Shown piece by piece: positions 25,998 to 35,224 of a stretch of 62,493 nt of DNA (positions are counted from its first letter, which is position 1; each line of letters opens with the position of its first letter). This DNA comes from an uncultured Bacteroidales bacterium (GTDB lineage: Bacteria > Bacteroidota > Bacteroidia > Bacteroidales > Muribaculaceae): NCBI GenBank assembly GCA_949123685.1, contig CASBHZ010000008.1, positions 1 through 62,493 on the forward strand, in the 5' to 3' direction. Under the pieces are notes generated by a model. That model was not told the DNA's origin, ran no database searches, and saw only the letters and a list, made by a program, of their open reading frames with translations. A program made the translations under genes and the position numbers.

Positions 25998-27737
25998 ATG
26001 CTTACGTTTAACAGAAAATTGCTGCTCACACTTACGAGCATCATTGCCATTACAATAATGCCTGCCTGCAAACATGACTCTAAAGAGATAAATGAATTGC
26101 TAAAAATTGAAAAACTCAACGAAAGCGATCCAAAGGCGGCATTAGAGCTTATCGATTCAATCCAACCGGAAAAATACAACACTCCTAAATTAAAGGCATT
26201 ATATAGCCTTGTAAAATCACAAGCTTTAGACAAGAATTTAATTCTACTTAACAGCGACTCCATAATTTCCGTCGCTCGTCAATATTATGAAGATTCACCC
26301 GATAAGTACCACAGGATGAAATCTGAATATTATTATGGAATGATCAATCTAAACAGTGAAAAACTTGACACCGCACTTTTAGCTTTCCTGAAGGCATATG
26401 ACCTTGGTGAAGAAATCAAGGATTATTTCTGGCAAGGAATGGCAGCATCCCGGATTGCGGAAATATTCAATAATAATAAAGATGGACAACAAGAACTCGA
26501 ATTCTCAAAAATTGCTTTAAATTGTTTAAATAAAACACATAAAGAACAATACATAAATTATGCAATATTAGATTTGGGAACGGCTTATCACAATGTTAAT
26601 TATACAGACTCTTGTATACTTATAATAAAAAATTTACTTGAAACGAGCAGACGAAATCAAGATCATGCACTTGAGTCTGCAGCTCAAGAGCTATTGGGTG
26701 CGGCCTACCTAAAATGTAATAAATATCAATCTGTGTTAGACATATTACAAAACAATTCACGACATGAAAATGTATCACCACTTATAATAGCCTATATGGC
26801 AATAGCACATTTAGGACTTGGAAATTTTGAAGAAGGAAAACATTTAATACTTAAACTTGAAAATGATAGCACATTAATTTCAGACTATTTGAAATACGAT
26901 TTATATAGGAAACTTAATGATAAAGATAAAGCATTAACAGCATTAGAGGAAGCATATGGCAAAATTGACGATAAATTTGATTCTCATGTCACATCCAAGC
27001 TATCGCTTTCTATATTAAAATATCATAGGACACAACAGCTACTTGATAAGGCAAATGTTGTTCGATATAAATCAAGAGTAATATTCATAGCAATTGCATC
27101 TGTTTTACTCATAACAATAATAATTCTTACTTTTCTATATTATTCACAAAAACAAAAATTTAAGAATCAAGAATTAGCAACAAGTGCAAAAAATTTAAAT
27201 GATAGATTATTAACAATAAACGAAAGTAACAAGAAATTAGCTAAATCAATCTTCTCTCTACTTTCAACACAGTTTATTGGAATAAACGAGGCATGCCAAA
27301 CCTTATTTGAATCAGAAAACGAAGATAAAGCAAAAAAGCAAATAGCTTCAAACATGCTTAAGCTTATACAATCAATTTCAGAAGATGAGTCAACAATCAT
27401 AGAATTAGAGAAACTTATTGATCATCATTGTGATAATATATTAAGCAAATTCAAATCAGACTTTTCAGATCTGAAAACGGATGATCACAGGTTATTACTT
27501 TATAGTGCTTTAGGGTTTGACAATGTTGCTATATCCAGATTCTTCAATACAACGGTAAAAGGTATTTATAACAGACGTGACAAAATAAAAAATAGAGTTT
27601 TAAACTCTGAGATTAAAGAAAAGGATAAAGACCATTATATAGCAATCCTGTACCCTCAAGGACTTAAACTCAAAACAGATGGTACAATCGGTAAAAATCA
27701 GAACCTATATAAACCAAACATAAAAATTAAATATTGA
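25998..27737 (+). CDS. Membrane TPR sensor-regulator with C-terminal HTH-like domain (module 1)
   Basis: A 579-residue lipoprotein-like protein. The signal ends in lipobox-like MPAC (residues ~21-24). Residues ~30-340 form TPR-like helical repeats. A single span at ~360-380 (VIFIAIASVLLITIIILTFL) is followed by a coiled coil and a C-terminal ~100 residues resembling an HTH (ALGFDNVAISRFFNTTVKGI, then YNRRDKIKNRV). It ends with NLYKPNIKIKY. The architecture implies periplasmic sensing and cytoplasmic DNA binding, known in Bacteroidales but poorly characterised. Its paralogue is at 37.0-38.8 kb. It is AT-rich relative to core genes. Confidence 0.82.
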   Translation: MLTFNRKLLLTLTSIIAITIMPACKHDSKEINELLKIEKLNESDPKAALELIDSIQPEKYNTPKLKALYSLVKSQALDKNLILLNSDSIISVARQYYEDSPDKYHRMKSEYYYGMINLNSEKLDTALLAFLKAYDLGEEIKDYFWQGMAASRIAEIFNNNKDGQQELEFSKIALNCLNKTHKEQYINYAILDLGTAYHNVNYTDSCILIIKNLLETSRRNQDHALESAAQELLGAAYLKCNKYQSVLDILQNNSRHENVSPLIIAYMAIAHLGLGNFEEGKHLILKLENDSTLISDYLKYDLYRKLNDKDKALTALEEAYGKIDDKFDSHVTSKLSLSILKYHRTQQLLDKANVVRYKSRVIFIAIASVLLITIIILTFLYYSQKQKFKNQELATSAKNLNDRLLTINESNKKLAKSIFSLLSTQFIGINEACQTLFESENEDKAKKQIASNMLKLIQSISEDESTIIELEKLIDHHCDNILSKFKSDFSDLKTDDHRLLLYSALGFDNVAISRFFNTTVKGIYNRRDKIKNRVLNSEIKEKDKDHYIAILYPQGLKLKTDGTIGKNQNLYKPNIKIKY

Positions 27738-28178
27738 TAACCCTTGTTTCTTCTCTCCAAGAATAAATAAGCTTCATGCCTATAATACGAGGAAGCTGTT
27801 AAAATAGAAGTTAAATTTGAGACAACTATCTTCGAGTTAAAATTCATTTAAGGCAAAGGAGCATCTGTGGAAGCCGATCTTCGGTGCGGCTATGCTCTGT
27901 CTCCTCAACAAGAGATCCGCACCAAGCATGCTACCCTCAATTAACCTATATTTTTTAAACAGCTTCTAAATCTTTATCTTAAACGATCTCTAAATTCACA
28001 TAAATACAACATCTTTAGATACTCCAAGTAACAAGAAGAGACATTAGGGAAATAAAAAATTAATCATTATATATATATTACTGATAACCAATTTAATATT
28101 AAATTAAAAAGGGAAAACAAAATAGAATAGAAAGAAAGGATAACACATATAATACTCTTAATTTTGTAAAAAAATTTA
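27738..28178. other. 440-bp non-coding gap in module 1
   Basis: No gene seen. It holds one motif copy near 27791 (GGAAGCTGTTAAAA), a fold at 27857-27905, another motif copy at 27957-27972 (TTTAAACAGCTTCTAA), an AT-rich stretch, and a -7 box TAATTTTG at 28159-28166 just before the next ORF. Confidence 0.6.
27857..27905 (+). ncRNA. Possible structured RNA element downstream of regulator 1
   Basis: Nested pairing AGGAG/CTCCT, GCAT/ATGC and AGCCG/CGGCT (27872-27876 with 27887-27891) forms one long interrupted hairpin. No promoter or T-run is clear, so it may be an mRNA 3' structure and not an independent RNA. Confidence 0.3.
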
Positions 28179-28580
28179 ATGATTATGAGACAACCTTTTT
28201 TAAGCATTTCCTTCTTCATTATAGTATTGTTAGGAAGTGCAGTAAGTGTAGCGTATGCGAATGATAATACCAATACAACGCAACACACCAAAACAATTCT
28301 GATACGGGATAAAATTTGCAATCCATCCAAGCCAAGATGTCCGTCAAAACACGTCATGTGCTTGTATGGCTCAAACTTTGTAACTATCGAACTGCCACCA
28401 GATGTAATATTTGCCGAAATTGAAATATCATCCGATAATAATATTATAATATCCGGCGATATAACGCAAGATTATCCAACTCTCAATTTTGCAGAATTAA
28501 CGGGCAACTATACTATAGTTCTGAATACACACTCTGACGATTCAACCATAATTACTTATATAGGAGAATTAATATTCTAA
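28179..28580 (+). CDS. Small secreted protein with Arg-Pro-Arg-Cys-Pro core (module 1)
   Basis: A 133-residue protein with a signal peptide (hydrophobic ~residues 8-26; ATG at 28179 or 28185). The mature part has the cysteine core NPSKPRCPSKHVMCLYG, then VTIELPP...FAEIEI, a PTLNFAELTGNYTI segment and a beta-rich end. It is clearly homologous to the 129-residue protein at 36194-36583, sharing the RCP..H..C core, FAEI and THS.D.T. The layout is loosely like DUF3244-type small Bacteroidetes proteins. It precedes the lipoprotein gene by 30 bases. Function unknown; a ligand for the neighbouring sensor is speculative. Confidence 0.75.
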   Translation: MIMRQPFLSISFFIIVLLGSAVSVAYANDNTNTTQHTKTILIRDKICNPSKPRCPSKHVMCLYGSNFVTIELPPDVIFAEIEISSDNNIIISGDITQDYPTLNFAELTGNYTIVLNTHSDDSTIITYIGELIF

Positions 28581-28610
28581 AACAACTTCATAAATAATAA
28601 TTTAAACAAC

Positions 28611-29687
28611 ATGAAAAAAACTACATTTTCAGCAGCTATCAGTCTGATTCTTTGTGTTGCATCGTGTTCAAGCGATGATCCAACGATGTCAAATTTATCA
28701 ATGGAATCAAATGTTCCCACAACAAAAAACACAAGAGGATCTGAAGAAACTCCTATTTTACATTTCACTGATATGTTGGAGTTTAACAATGCACTAACCC
28801 GAATAAGATCTTTAAATTCTTCTAAAGAAAAAATTGAATGGGTACATAGTACATATCCGGAATTTAATTCAGTTCAGGATATTTATAATTCCGCCATGAT
28901 TGAGATGGAAAATGAAGTAGATGAAACAAAGGAATCTTACTTAAATTTTAAGGAAAAATTCAACACTTTATACTTCCCTATGTATGGAGAAGACGCAGGT
29001 TTTTATATACCTATGTCTGATCTTGATGCTGCCTATCTCGTAAACGAGAATTATATGGTAAATATTGGCGGAAATGATATCTGCCTAAAAGACATAGATA
29101 ATTATAATGAACTTATGTCAACAGGGAGAGCATATTATGAAATGCCACAACCAATGTTAACCGGTACAATGGTAGAGTTCAGCCTGTCAAGTACTGATAT
29201 AAACTCCGTCGGACCTGAATACGACTCTGGATGGGTACAATATGACAAACGAAAAGTTAAATTGAAAGCACGTCGCAGATTTGTATCTTTTTCCCCTGCC
29301 CCCGGATTTAATGGAAGTAAAAGTTTATTTCATACAGAATTCTGTTTTAGGAAAAAAACAATTTTTGGATGGTCAAACTCAGATTCAACCTCAAGTATAT
29401 CCGGCACTGTTAAGATACCAGGGACACATGATCTCCAATTAAATTCGTCACACAGCGGCACATCATCACACGATTACGATTATGAGATTCCGGTATTCAT
29501 CACTGTCAGCAACGGATATTGGGTATACACTTGTCCTGAACTTACGTGCAATGCAACCGTACTATACCGAGGTGTGGCACAAGCTCTGACATATAATTGG
29601 ATTATGGGGGGCGCATATGCAAAAACCCCTTATTCCGCAAATCATGCTACAATAGTTCCATGCATAGAGCAAGGAGTTAATAATTAA
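28611..29687 (+). CDS. Unrecognised lipoprotein (module 1)
   Basis: A 358-residue protein with a lipoprotein signal (VASCSSDD, Cys at residue ~19). After a polar linker it has a mostly helical segment (~60-120) containing FNNALTRIRSLNSSKEKIEW, then a beta-rich C-terminal half with Trp, Tyr and paired cysteines (TCPELTC near 306-312). The N-terminal part resembles DUF4848-like Bacteroidales lipoproteins, but I am not sure. It probably forms a unit with the preceding small secreted protein and ends at a hairpin terminator. Confidence 0.7.
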   Translation: MKKTTFSAAISLILCVASCSSDDPTMSNLSMESNVPTTKNTRGSEETPILHFTDMLEFNNALTRIRSLNSSKEKIEWVHSTYPEFNSVQDIYNSAMIEMENEVDETKESYLNFKEKFNTLYFPMYGEDAGFYIPMSDLDAAYLVNENYMVNIGGNDICLKDIDNYNELMSTGRAYYEMPQPMLTGTMVEFSLSSTDINSVGPEYDSGWVQYDKRKVKLKARRRFVSFSPAPGFNGSKSLFHTEFCFRKKTIFGWSNSDSTSSISGTVKIPGTHDLQLNSSHSGTSSHDYDYEIPVFITVSNGYWVYTCPELTCNATVLYRGVAQALTYNWIMGGAYAKTPYSANHATIVPCIEQGVNN

Positions 29688-29702
29688 TAGATCAACCATA
29701 GT

Positions 29703-29736
29703 AGACTAACATGCAAATAAAGCATGTTAGTCTTTG
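29703..29736 (+). terminator. Terminator overlapping the next promoter
   Basis: Arms AGACTAACATGC (29703-29714) and its complement (29722-29733), then TTTG, which is also the -33 box of the following promoter. Confidence 0.75.
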
Positions 29737-29763
29737 TCATTTGAATAATATTGTATAATTTTG
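29733..29763 (+). promoter_or_regulatory. Promoter of the module 1 barrel gene
   Basis: TTTG (29733-29736), 19 bases, TAATTTTG (29756-29763): consensus. The start codon is 24 bases later. Confidence 0.8.
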
Positions 29764-29787
29764 TAAAATATTAAAAACATAGTGAAT

Positions 29788-30402
29788 ATGAAAAAGTTGA
29801 TTTATTCTATCATTGCAATTGCAATGATATGCTGCGCGTTTTCGACTGCCGCACAAAACAGATGGAACATTTCTGCAGGCGGTAGCATCTCCCACAATAC
29901 AAGCAAGATGTTTGACGGATATTCCAGCGGCTGGGGAGGCGGCGCATTCATCGGTGGCGGATACGAAATAAATTTCACTTCTAATTGGAGCCTGAATCCT
30001 CAGATCGAAATAAATTACATTAACAACGGAAACGTTGTTAAGGATAAAACAACCAACGAGAAATATTATGACGCATGGGGTGACTTCTGGAATCTGAACA
30101 TTCCGGTGATTGCAAGTTTCAGATTTCCTGTCAGTGACAATCTCGGTATTCGTTTCGGCGTAGGACCTTATCTACAGGAGTCTTTAGCAGGAAGAAAATA
30201 CAAATATTTAAGAAGCACTGAAGAGAAAGAAAGCTTGCACGGGAGTTTCCAGAACCGCTTTAATGTCGGGATTCAAGGAGAAGCGGCAGTAGAGACAGGC
30301 AACCATTTCTCCTATATGTTCAGGGTGAATTATCCATTTGCTAAAGAGAACTGGATGGGTGAAACAATAACCCTATCGTTGGGTATAAGATATTCTTTTT
30401 AA
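29788..30402 (+). CDS. Outer-membrane beta-barrel protein (module 1)
   Basis: 204 residues from the ATG at 29788. The signal peptide ends near Thr-Ala-Ala-Gln. The mature protein is a porin-like small barrel: alternating aromatic/Gly beta strands (WNISAGGSIS, GGGAFIGGGYEI, LGIRFGVGPYLQ) and a terminal Phe (LSLGIRYSF) typical of barrel-assembly signals. It has its own promoter and terminator and lies just inside the right 341-bp repeat. Cargo or role unknown. Confidence 0.82.
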   Translation: MKKLIYSIIAIAMICCAFSTAAQNRWNISAGGSISHNTSKMFDGYSSGWGGGAFIGGGYEINFTSNWSLNPQIEINYINNGNVVKDKTTNEKYYDAWGDFWNLNIPVIASFRFPVSDNLGIRFGVGPYLQESLAGRKYKYLRSTEEKESLHGSFQNRFNVGIQGEAAVETGNHFSYMFRVNYPFAKENWMGETITLSLGIRYSF

Positions 30403-30436
30403 AAGAGTATCTGAAGGTATAAATGCTTTTAAAATT

Positions 30437-30470
30437 GAATCGGCAGCTTTTTCAAGCTGCCGATTCTTTT
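30437..30470 (+). terminator. Terminator after the barrel gene
   Basis: Arms GAATCGGCAGCTT (30437-30449) and complement (30454-30466), followed by TTTT. Confidence 0.9.
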
Positions 30471-30520
30471 ATTAATAACACTGATGTTTAATAATTTACA
30501 GGCATCAAACCAGCTTTGTA

Positions 30521-30861
30521 AGACATTATACTTCGGTGAATAAATAACGCAAGAATTTAAGAGTGTGTTTACTTTTAACTTAGGTTAGCATAAAGATGGA
30601 TTTTTGAGAGATTTCAGCGAGTTGAGAAAGGAGCAATTTCCACATTGCGACTGCCGAAACTTGGCTGAAAGCACCAAAAAGACACTTTATGATGACTTAA
30701 AGAATTTCAAGAAACGTATTTAGCTTTAATTCGTGTTAAAAGTAAACACACTCTAAGGTGTGATATAACTTGAATGCGGCCGGTTTCACAACCAGCCGCA
30801 TTCAAGTGTTTTCCATAATACTTTTTCGAACTAACCTAACATCATGAAACGATTTTCTTTA
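30521..30861. repeat. Right 341-bp inverted repeat bounding module 1
   Basis: Reverse-complement partner of 25455-25795, with its mirrored 193-bp MITE-like element at 30561-30753. Recombination between the two would invert about 4.7 kb (25796-30520). Confidence 0.9.
30561..30753. mobile_element. MITE-like element, right copy
   Basis: Same termini GAGTGTGTTTACTTTTAAC as the left copy. On the plus strand 30589-30723 is open for 44 codons (DGFLRDFSELRKEQ... to a TAG) but has no ATG, so it reads as a gene fragment. Confidence 0.7.
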
Positions 30862-30974
30862 CTCTTATAACATAACGCACAGAAAAAAAGTTCAGAAAAT
30901 TCAAAAGTTTTTCTCAATTCCAACATTTACTAAGAAACAGAAGTCATCTTGACTCCTGTTTCTAAACATAATCA

Positions 30975-31190
30975 TATTGTTCGATGTCCCAATTCTGCAT
31001 TTGAAATTTAACCTCTGTCCAAACCAATCATATTTTATTTATACTCCAACCACATACAACCATGTGACAACCACTTTTAGATATGCACTCAAACGGCTTT
31101 TGCATCTTTATGTGGTTGTTACGTGGTTGTATGTGGTTGGAGTTTTTATAAGCTGGTGGGTTTGAAATTGGCAGCTAAATCGGAATTTTG
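30975..31190 (+). repeat. GTGGTTG palindromic element, copy 1
   Basis: Core palindrome 31044-31142. Each arm has three GTGGTTG-type half-sites at 10-11 bp spacing, with a ~38-bp loop. Flanks (CCAAACCAATCAT before; TATAAGC...AAATCGGAATTT after) are shared with copies at 36.8 and 38.9 kb, giving an element of about 200 bp. Nothing coding is supported between 30862 and 31383. Confidence 0.8.
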
Positions 31191-31383
31191 CTTACGTCAA
31201 CGTCAATCCTCATGAAAGACAAGCAGAAGGACTTCAAGCTGTTTATGAGAGAGGGTATAACACCCGAATACACCAATGCCGTGGTGTAATTTCCCTCTAA
31301 ACCTCTTTTCACAATGTCAAAGAGGGTGCGAAGAGTTAAGTTCTCTCCGTTATTTTCTATTTTACAGAAGATTCCGGGAATCT

Positions 31384-32370
31384 CTATTTTGATGGCCAAC
31401 CGCCTGCCAATTGTAAAAGATCTATGTTTACAGTGCTTAGGTTGTAGCTCCCCATCAAACCTGTTCCACCATCTATGTTGGAATAGATTTTTGTCGGTTC
31501 CATAAGTCCCAATGATAACAGATTGCCTTTGAACGCACTTTCATCATAGTCCATTGATAATACACTTACCATATACTCGAAATACGACTTTGAAATTGAG
31601 TATAGTTTAATCTTCCGAGGCAACCGTTTTATCATTCCAACCAAGGGGGTCTGTAAAACCTCACTTACGGTGATTGTATATAGTTCTCCCTCTATTCCTT
31701 TATCTGAAAACGGATACCCGAATACGCCATCAGGTTGCCAACCTTGTATATCTTGATTAATTGTATTTGCCAATACTTGAAAAACATAATCTGCCGTATA
31801 ATCTACCTGTCCCATCTGTGAAAACTCATCTACCAATGCATCATCTTCAATTGCAAGAAAATAGAAATTTTCCGTATCTGGCGTATCCTGAAATGTTATT
31901 TTGTATGTAAAACGGTAGTCTGTATCCCAGAATATGTGCATCGGTCCCTCTCCTGTTGCTTCCACTTTTTCTATTGCCACTTTACGAGGAATAACATCAT
32001 ATGAATAAACTGTATCCGAACTTTCGATAATATTAATTTTATATAACTCACCTTCAACGGGTTTCTGTTTAGAAAGATACAGCCCAGAGTCTCCATTGTA
32101 CAACAGTTTCTCCCATTCACCACTTTTCCCGGCAACCTGAACATTAAGATTTGTAATAGGTTTAAAAGTAACATGTTTATCTGAAAAAAAATATGGATGA
32201 GTAACTGAAACCCCTATTAAAGAATCCGGGTTCAAGATAGAATTTACAACTAACATATTTTCAATATCTGAATTTCTATAATCATTTAGATTCAAATCTT
32301 GTTCACACCCGGAAAAAAGCAATATAACTAACGTCGCTGTTAGAAGAATGATATACCTAAGATTAGTCAT
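31384..32370 (-). CDS. DUF4249 lipoprotein, partner of a TonB receptor
   Basis: A 328-residue lipoprotein (lipobox LFSGCEQD near residues 18-25). The sequence pattern fits DUF4249: a conserved Asn-Ser-Ile-Leu-Asn-Pro-Asp-Ser start of the body, VTHPYFFSD, a YNGDSGLYLS hairpin, and a Tyr-rich C-terminal half. DUF4249 proteins are encoded next to TonB-dependent receptors and are thought to sit on them at the cell surface, as SusD does on SusC. Here it follows the receptor gene by seven bases in the same unit. Ligand unknown. Confidence 0.85.
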   Translation of the reverse strand: MTNLRYIILLTATLVILLFSGCEQDLNLNDYRNSDIENMLVVNSILNPDSLIGVSVTHPYFFSDKHVTFKPITNLNVQVAGKSGEWEKLLYNGDSGLYLSKQKPVEGELYKINIIESSDTVYSYDVIPRKVAIEKVEATGEGPMHIFWDTDYRFTYKITFQDTPDTENFYFLAIEDDALVDEFSQMGQVDYTADYVFQVLANTINQDIQGWQPDGVFGYPFSDKGIEGELYTITVSEVLQTPLVGMIKRLPRKIKLYSISKSYFEYMVSVLSMDYDESAFKGNLLSLGLMEPTKIYSNIDGGTGLMGSYNLSTVNIDLLQLAGGWPSK

Positions 32371-32377
32371 GGCAGAT

Positions 32378-34609
32378 TCAGAAATTTAAAGTATAGGAAA
32401 CAGAGGGAAGTATAGGTATCAAGCTAAGTGTTTTAAATTTTCGATATTCTCCATTATTATCCCATTCTGTGTTAACATAGCTTTTAATCACAGTAAAGGG
32501 ATTCATGCGACAGTAGGCATTATATAATCCGAAATCCCATTGATATGTCAGTCTATTATTGATACGTCCTTTAAAACTCAAATTAAGATTAAGCCTGTGA
32601 AAAGCCGGAAGCTGCACATTATTGCGGCCTTCATAATAATCAATTCCGTCTTGACGTCCACCATCCGGGTCCAAAGGACTTACAAAAGGTGCATCAGGGA
32701 ACGCTACGTCAGGAGGTGCCACATTATATAAAGACAGAGTAGCCCGGTTACCGGTCATATACTCCCATTGTCCGGTAAGTTCGATTTTATCATTAATATT
32801 CCATCCTATAGTGATATCAAATTTATTACGATTGTCAAATTTTGCAGGATAACGTTTCCCTGAATTTATATCATTAAATTGTCTCCAGTTCCACATAAGT
32901 CCGTAGGCAACATTCCAATGTAGTGATTTGAAGCTACCAACCATCTCCAAATCAAGTCCGTAGGCACATCCTTTGCCAAAAGTCATTTTTTCATACCATG
33001 GCAACATTGTAGTTGTTATGCGTGTATTGGTTTTATATTCAGTCAAGTTTCGCATATTCTTCCACCATAATTCCGCCTTAATATTGAATGCATGTTTAAA
33101 CCTCTTGAAATATCCTATAGAATATATATCACAAAGCAAAGGTTTATTATAACTCGCAGTTGGAAACCAGGCATCTGATGGGAGATACATATAATTTGAA
33201 GACACTTGCTGTGCATATTGCGTCATGCGTGAGTATCCAATACTGAGACTCGATTTATATGGCAAATTGATTTTAATATTTAATCTCGGATCCAAATTCC
33301 AATGTTTTATATACCTGCTTATATAATGATTCACTCTCAATCCAACAGCACCTTGCACGCAATTGGCAATATTCCAGTAAAACTCTCCAAAACCTAATAA
33401 AAGAACATTCTTCGAATGGTTAGGTAATGAGGATGTAGTTGTTCCCAACCTATCTTCACTACAGCTGACCGATGGATTACCTAAATTATAATCATACCAT
33501 ATCTGTTGCAGTCCGGCCTCTCCTTCCAGTCCATTTATAATAGGGAAACTTAACATTTCTCTCATTCCTATTTGTAATACAGATGGATTTATTTTAGTTA
33601 TTGCAGTTAAGCCACCTGTATAATCGCTATCATCCATATTTTCTTGAGAATCTGTAGAAAAAGCTTTTGATACAAATGGCTGAATTTTTATGTCACCTAT
33701 CGGTGTTGAAAGCCTATATGTGAAAGCCGCACCCCAATTTCCCCAAGACATTTTATTGATATCTTTCTGATATACAAGCTTGCTATTATCAGGGTCAAAC
33801 CGCTCATCTCCCAATTTAAAATTATCTTTTCCATAGAATAACAACAAGGACATGTCATTTCCTCGTCTGTCCATCGCACTAAACTTTATCAACATATCGG
33901 TGAAATTATATTGAAAGATACTTTTCTTACCCTCCGATTTTTTCGAAGAGTTTATTATTGCAAGCACAGGAGCTGATAACACATCAAACCAAGTACGGCG
34001 CAAAGCAACCGACAGGGCAGATTTACCTTTTTTTATTGGCGTTGAGAAGTATAACTGACCACTGATCAAACCTATTGAAAATGTGCCGGTAGTTTTATTA
34101 TAGTCCGGTCTTTTTAGCCCTATATTAACGATGCTTGATACCCTTTCCCCGAATAGGGAAGGGAAAGCTCCTTTATAGAAATCAACGTTATCTATGGAAT
34201 ACGTGCTGAATGTTGAAAACAATCCTCCGAAATGATATACATTTAATAAGGGTAAACCATCAAGAAGATAAAGATTTTGGTCAGTTTCACCTCCTCTGAC
34301 ATACAGACCGGCAAAACCCTCCGTCCCAGACACAACGCCAGCTGTAGTCTGTAATGCTTTTATGACATCATGTTCACCAAACAATACAGGTTGTTTATTT
34401 ATTTCAATACCTGATATTGACATTGCTCCGATTCTATCCTTCCCTATTACTCTTACCCCTTTGACAATCACTTCGTCAAGTTCTCGAGATTGTATCAAAG
34501 AGTCAGATAATACCTTCTTATTATCAGCCGATTGGGGATATAATGAATATGAAATCAAGAGAATGCCTCCTAACGCTGACACTCTCTTGATTGATGTAAA
34601 CATTTTCAT
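32378..34609 (-). CDS. TonB-dependent outer-membrane receptor
   Basis: A 743-residue receptor. The signal is followed directly by a plug domain (DEVIVKGVRV; IKALQTTAGVVSGTEGFAGL; VRGGETDQNLYLLDGLPLLN near residues 105-125) and a long beta barrel ending in Phe (VSYTLNF). It lacks the N-terminal carboxypeptidase-like domain of SusC-type proteins. It imports an unknown ligand using the ExbBD-TonB complex, with DUF4249 as its partner. This pair reads opposite to module 1 and the same way as module 2. Confidence 0.9.
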   Translation of the reverse strand: MKMFTSIKRVSALGGILLISYSLYPQSADNKKVLSDSLIQSRELDEVIVKGVRVIGKDRIGAMSISGIEINKQPVLFGEHDVIKALQTTAGVVSGTEGFAGLYVRGGETDQNLYLLDGLPLLNVYHFGGLFSTFSTYSIDNVDFYKGAFPSLFGERVSSIVNIGLKRPDYNKTTGTFSIGLISGQLYFSTPIKKGKSALSVALRRTWFDVLSAPVLAIINSSKKSEGKKSIFQYNFTDMLIKFSAMDRRGNDMSLLLFYGKDNFKLGDERFDPDNSKLVYQKDINKMSWGNWGAAFTYRLSTPIGDIKIQPFVSKAFSTDSQENMDDSDYTGGLTAITKINPSVLQIGMREMLSFPIINGLEGEAGLQQIWYDYNLGNPSVSCSEDRLGTTTSSLPNHSKNVLLLGFGEFYWNIANCVQGAVGLRVNHYISRYIKHWNLDPRLNIKINLPYKSSLSIGYSRMTQYAQQVSSNYMYLPSDAWFPTASYNKPLLCDIYSIGYFKRFKHAFNIKAELWWKNMRNLTEYKTNTRITTTMLPWYEKMTFGKGCAYGLDLEMVGSFKSLHWNVAYGLMWNWRQFNDINSGKRYPAKFDNRNKFDITIGWNINDKIELTGQWEYMTGNRATLSLYNVAPPDVAFPDAPFVSPLDPDGGRQDGIDYYEGRNNVQLPAFHRLNLNLSFKGRINNRLTYQWDFGLYNAYCRMNPFTVIKSYVNTEWDNNGEYRKFKTLSLIPILPSVSYTLNF

Positions 34610-34636
34610 ACGAAATTACCTATGTAAGGCGACAAT

Positions 34637-34811
34637 AGTATGACATCAAAATTATTTAATGTATTGATTAGTCAACGCATCTTTTTGCGTCTTTCCGGTG
34701 CTTTAAGTGAGTTCAATCAGTTACAAAGCACGCATTGCTCCTTCTTGAACTCGCTTAAATCCCTCAAAAATCCACTAAAAGTATGCATTAACTAATTTGC
34801 GAGTCATACTT
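34637..34811. mobile_element. Second MITE-like element (AGTATGAC ends)
   Basis: 175 bp with imperfect ~25-bp terminal inverted repeats beginning AGTATGAC. Its core (34689-34775) is visibly related to the core of the GAGTGTG elements although the ends differ. A 23-codon ORF (34717-34788, minus) lies in it. An end-to-end remnant is at 25856-25907. Confidence 0.65.
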
Positions 34812-34821
34812 AAGAAATGAT

Positions 34822-35217
34822 TTATATGTTAAGATTTATTTTCATTTCTCCCAATGATACCACACCCGTGATAACAATAACCTTTTCATTTATAATATCT
34901 TCTATTGTAAAAGTACATCCTTCCTCTGTATCCAAAAGAGAAATATTCTTATATTCCTTAACATGTTCATCGGGAATGATGTCAACGAATTTGAAATCAG
35001 CCTCTTTCAAATACTTGGAATCAAATCTTACATAGCCATAATTTTCAATAGCCGAGCCATTGATTGTGACATATAGTTTCCACATTCCATCTTTCTTATA
35101 TTCTCCTGAAAGTAGCGATGTAATATAATCTTCAGGATCATATTCATTCTTTGAACAGCTATTTATTCCCAATACCAATAGCAATGAGAATATAATGATA
35201 ATAAATTTTGTTTTCAT
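34822..35217 (-). CDS. Small lipoprotein, unrecognised
   Basis: 131 residues from the ATG at 35217, which follows the stop of the upstream gene; an upstream in-frame ATG overlaps that gene and is less likely. Lipobox GINSCSKN near residues 16-23. The mature part has a Ser-Gly-Glu-Tyr...Trp-Lys-Leu-Tyr-Val pattern and alternating strands, suggesting a small lipocalin-like barrel, but I cannot name the family. It is coupled to the crystallin-like lipoprotein. Confidence 0.65.
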   Translation of the reverse strand: MKTKFIIIIFSLLLVLGINSCSKNEYDPEDYITSLLSGEYKKDGMWKLYVTINGSAIENYGYVRFDSKYLKEADFKFVDIIPDEHVKEYKNISLLDTEEGCTFTIEDIINEKVIVITGVVSLGEMKINLNI

Positions 35218-35224
35218 ATTTCTA

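Noticed and set aside
30977..31165. 62-residue ORF, with a similar one at 38874-39080 (minus)
   Set aside because: Both fall entirely in the GTGGTTG palindromic element; their likeness is that of the repeated DNA, and the frames are not maintained in copy 2.
31175..31399. 74-residue minus ORF after the DUF4249 gene, and a 26-codon plus ORF at 31212-31289
   Set aside because: No family likeness, start signal or coupling; the DUF4249 stop lies within the minus ORF region and the plus ORF is too short to judge.
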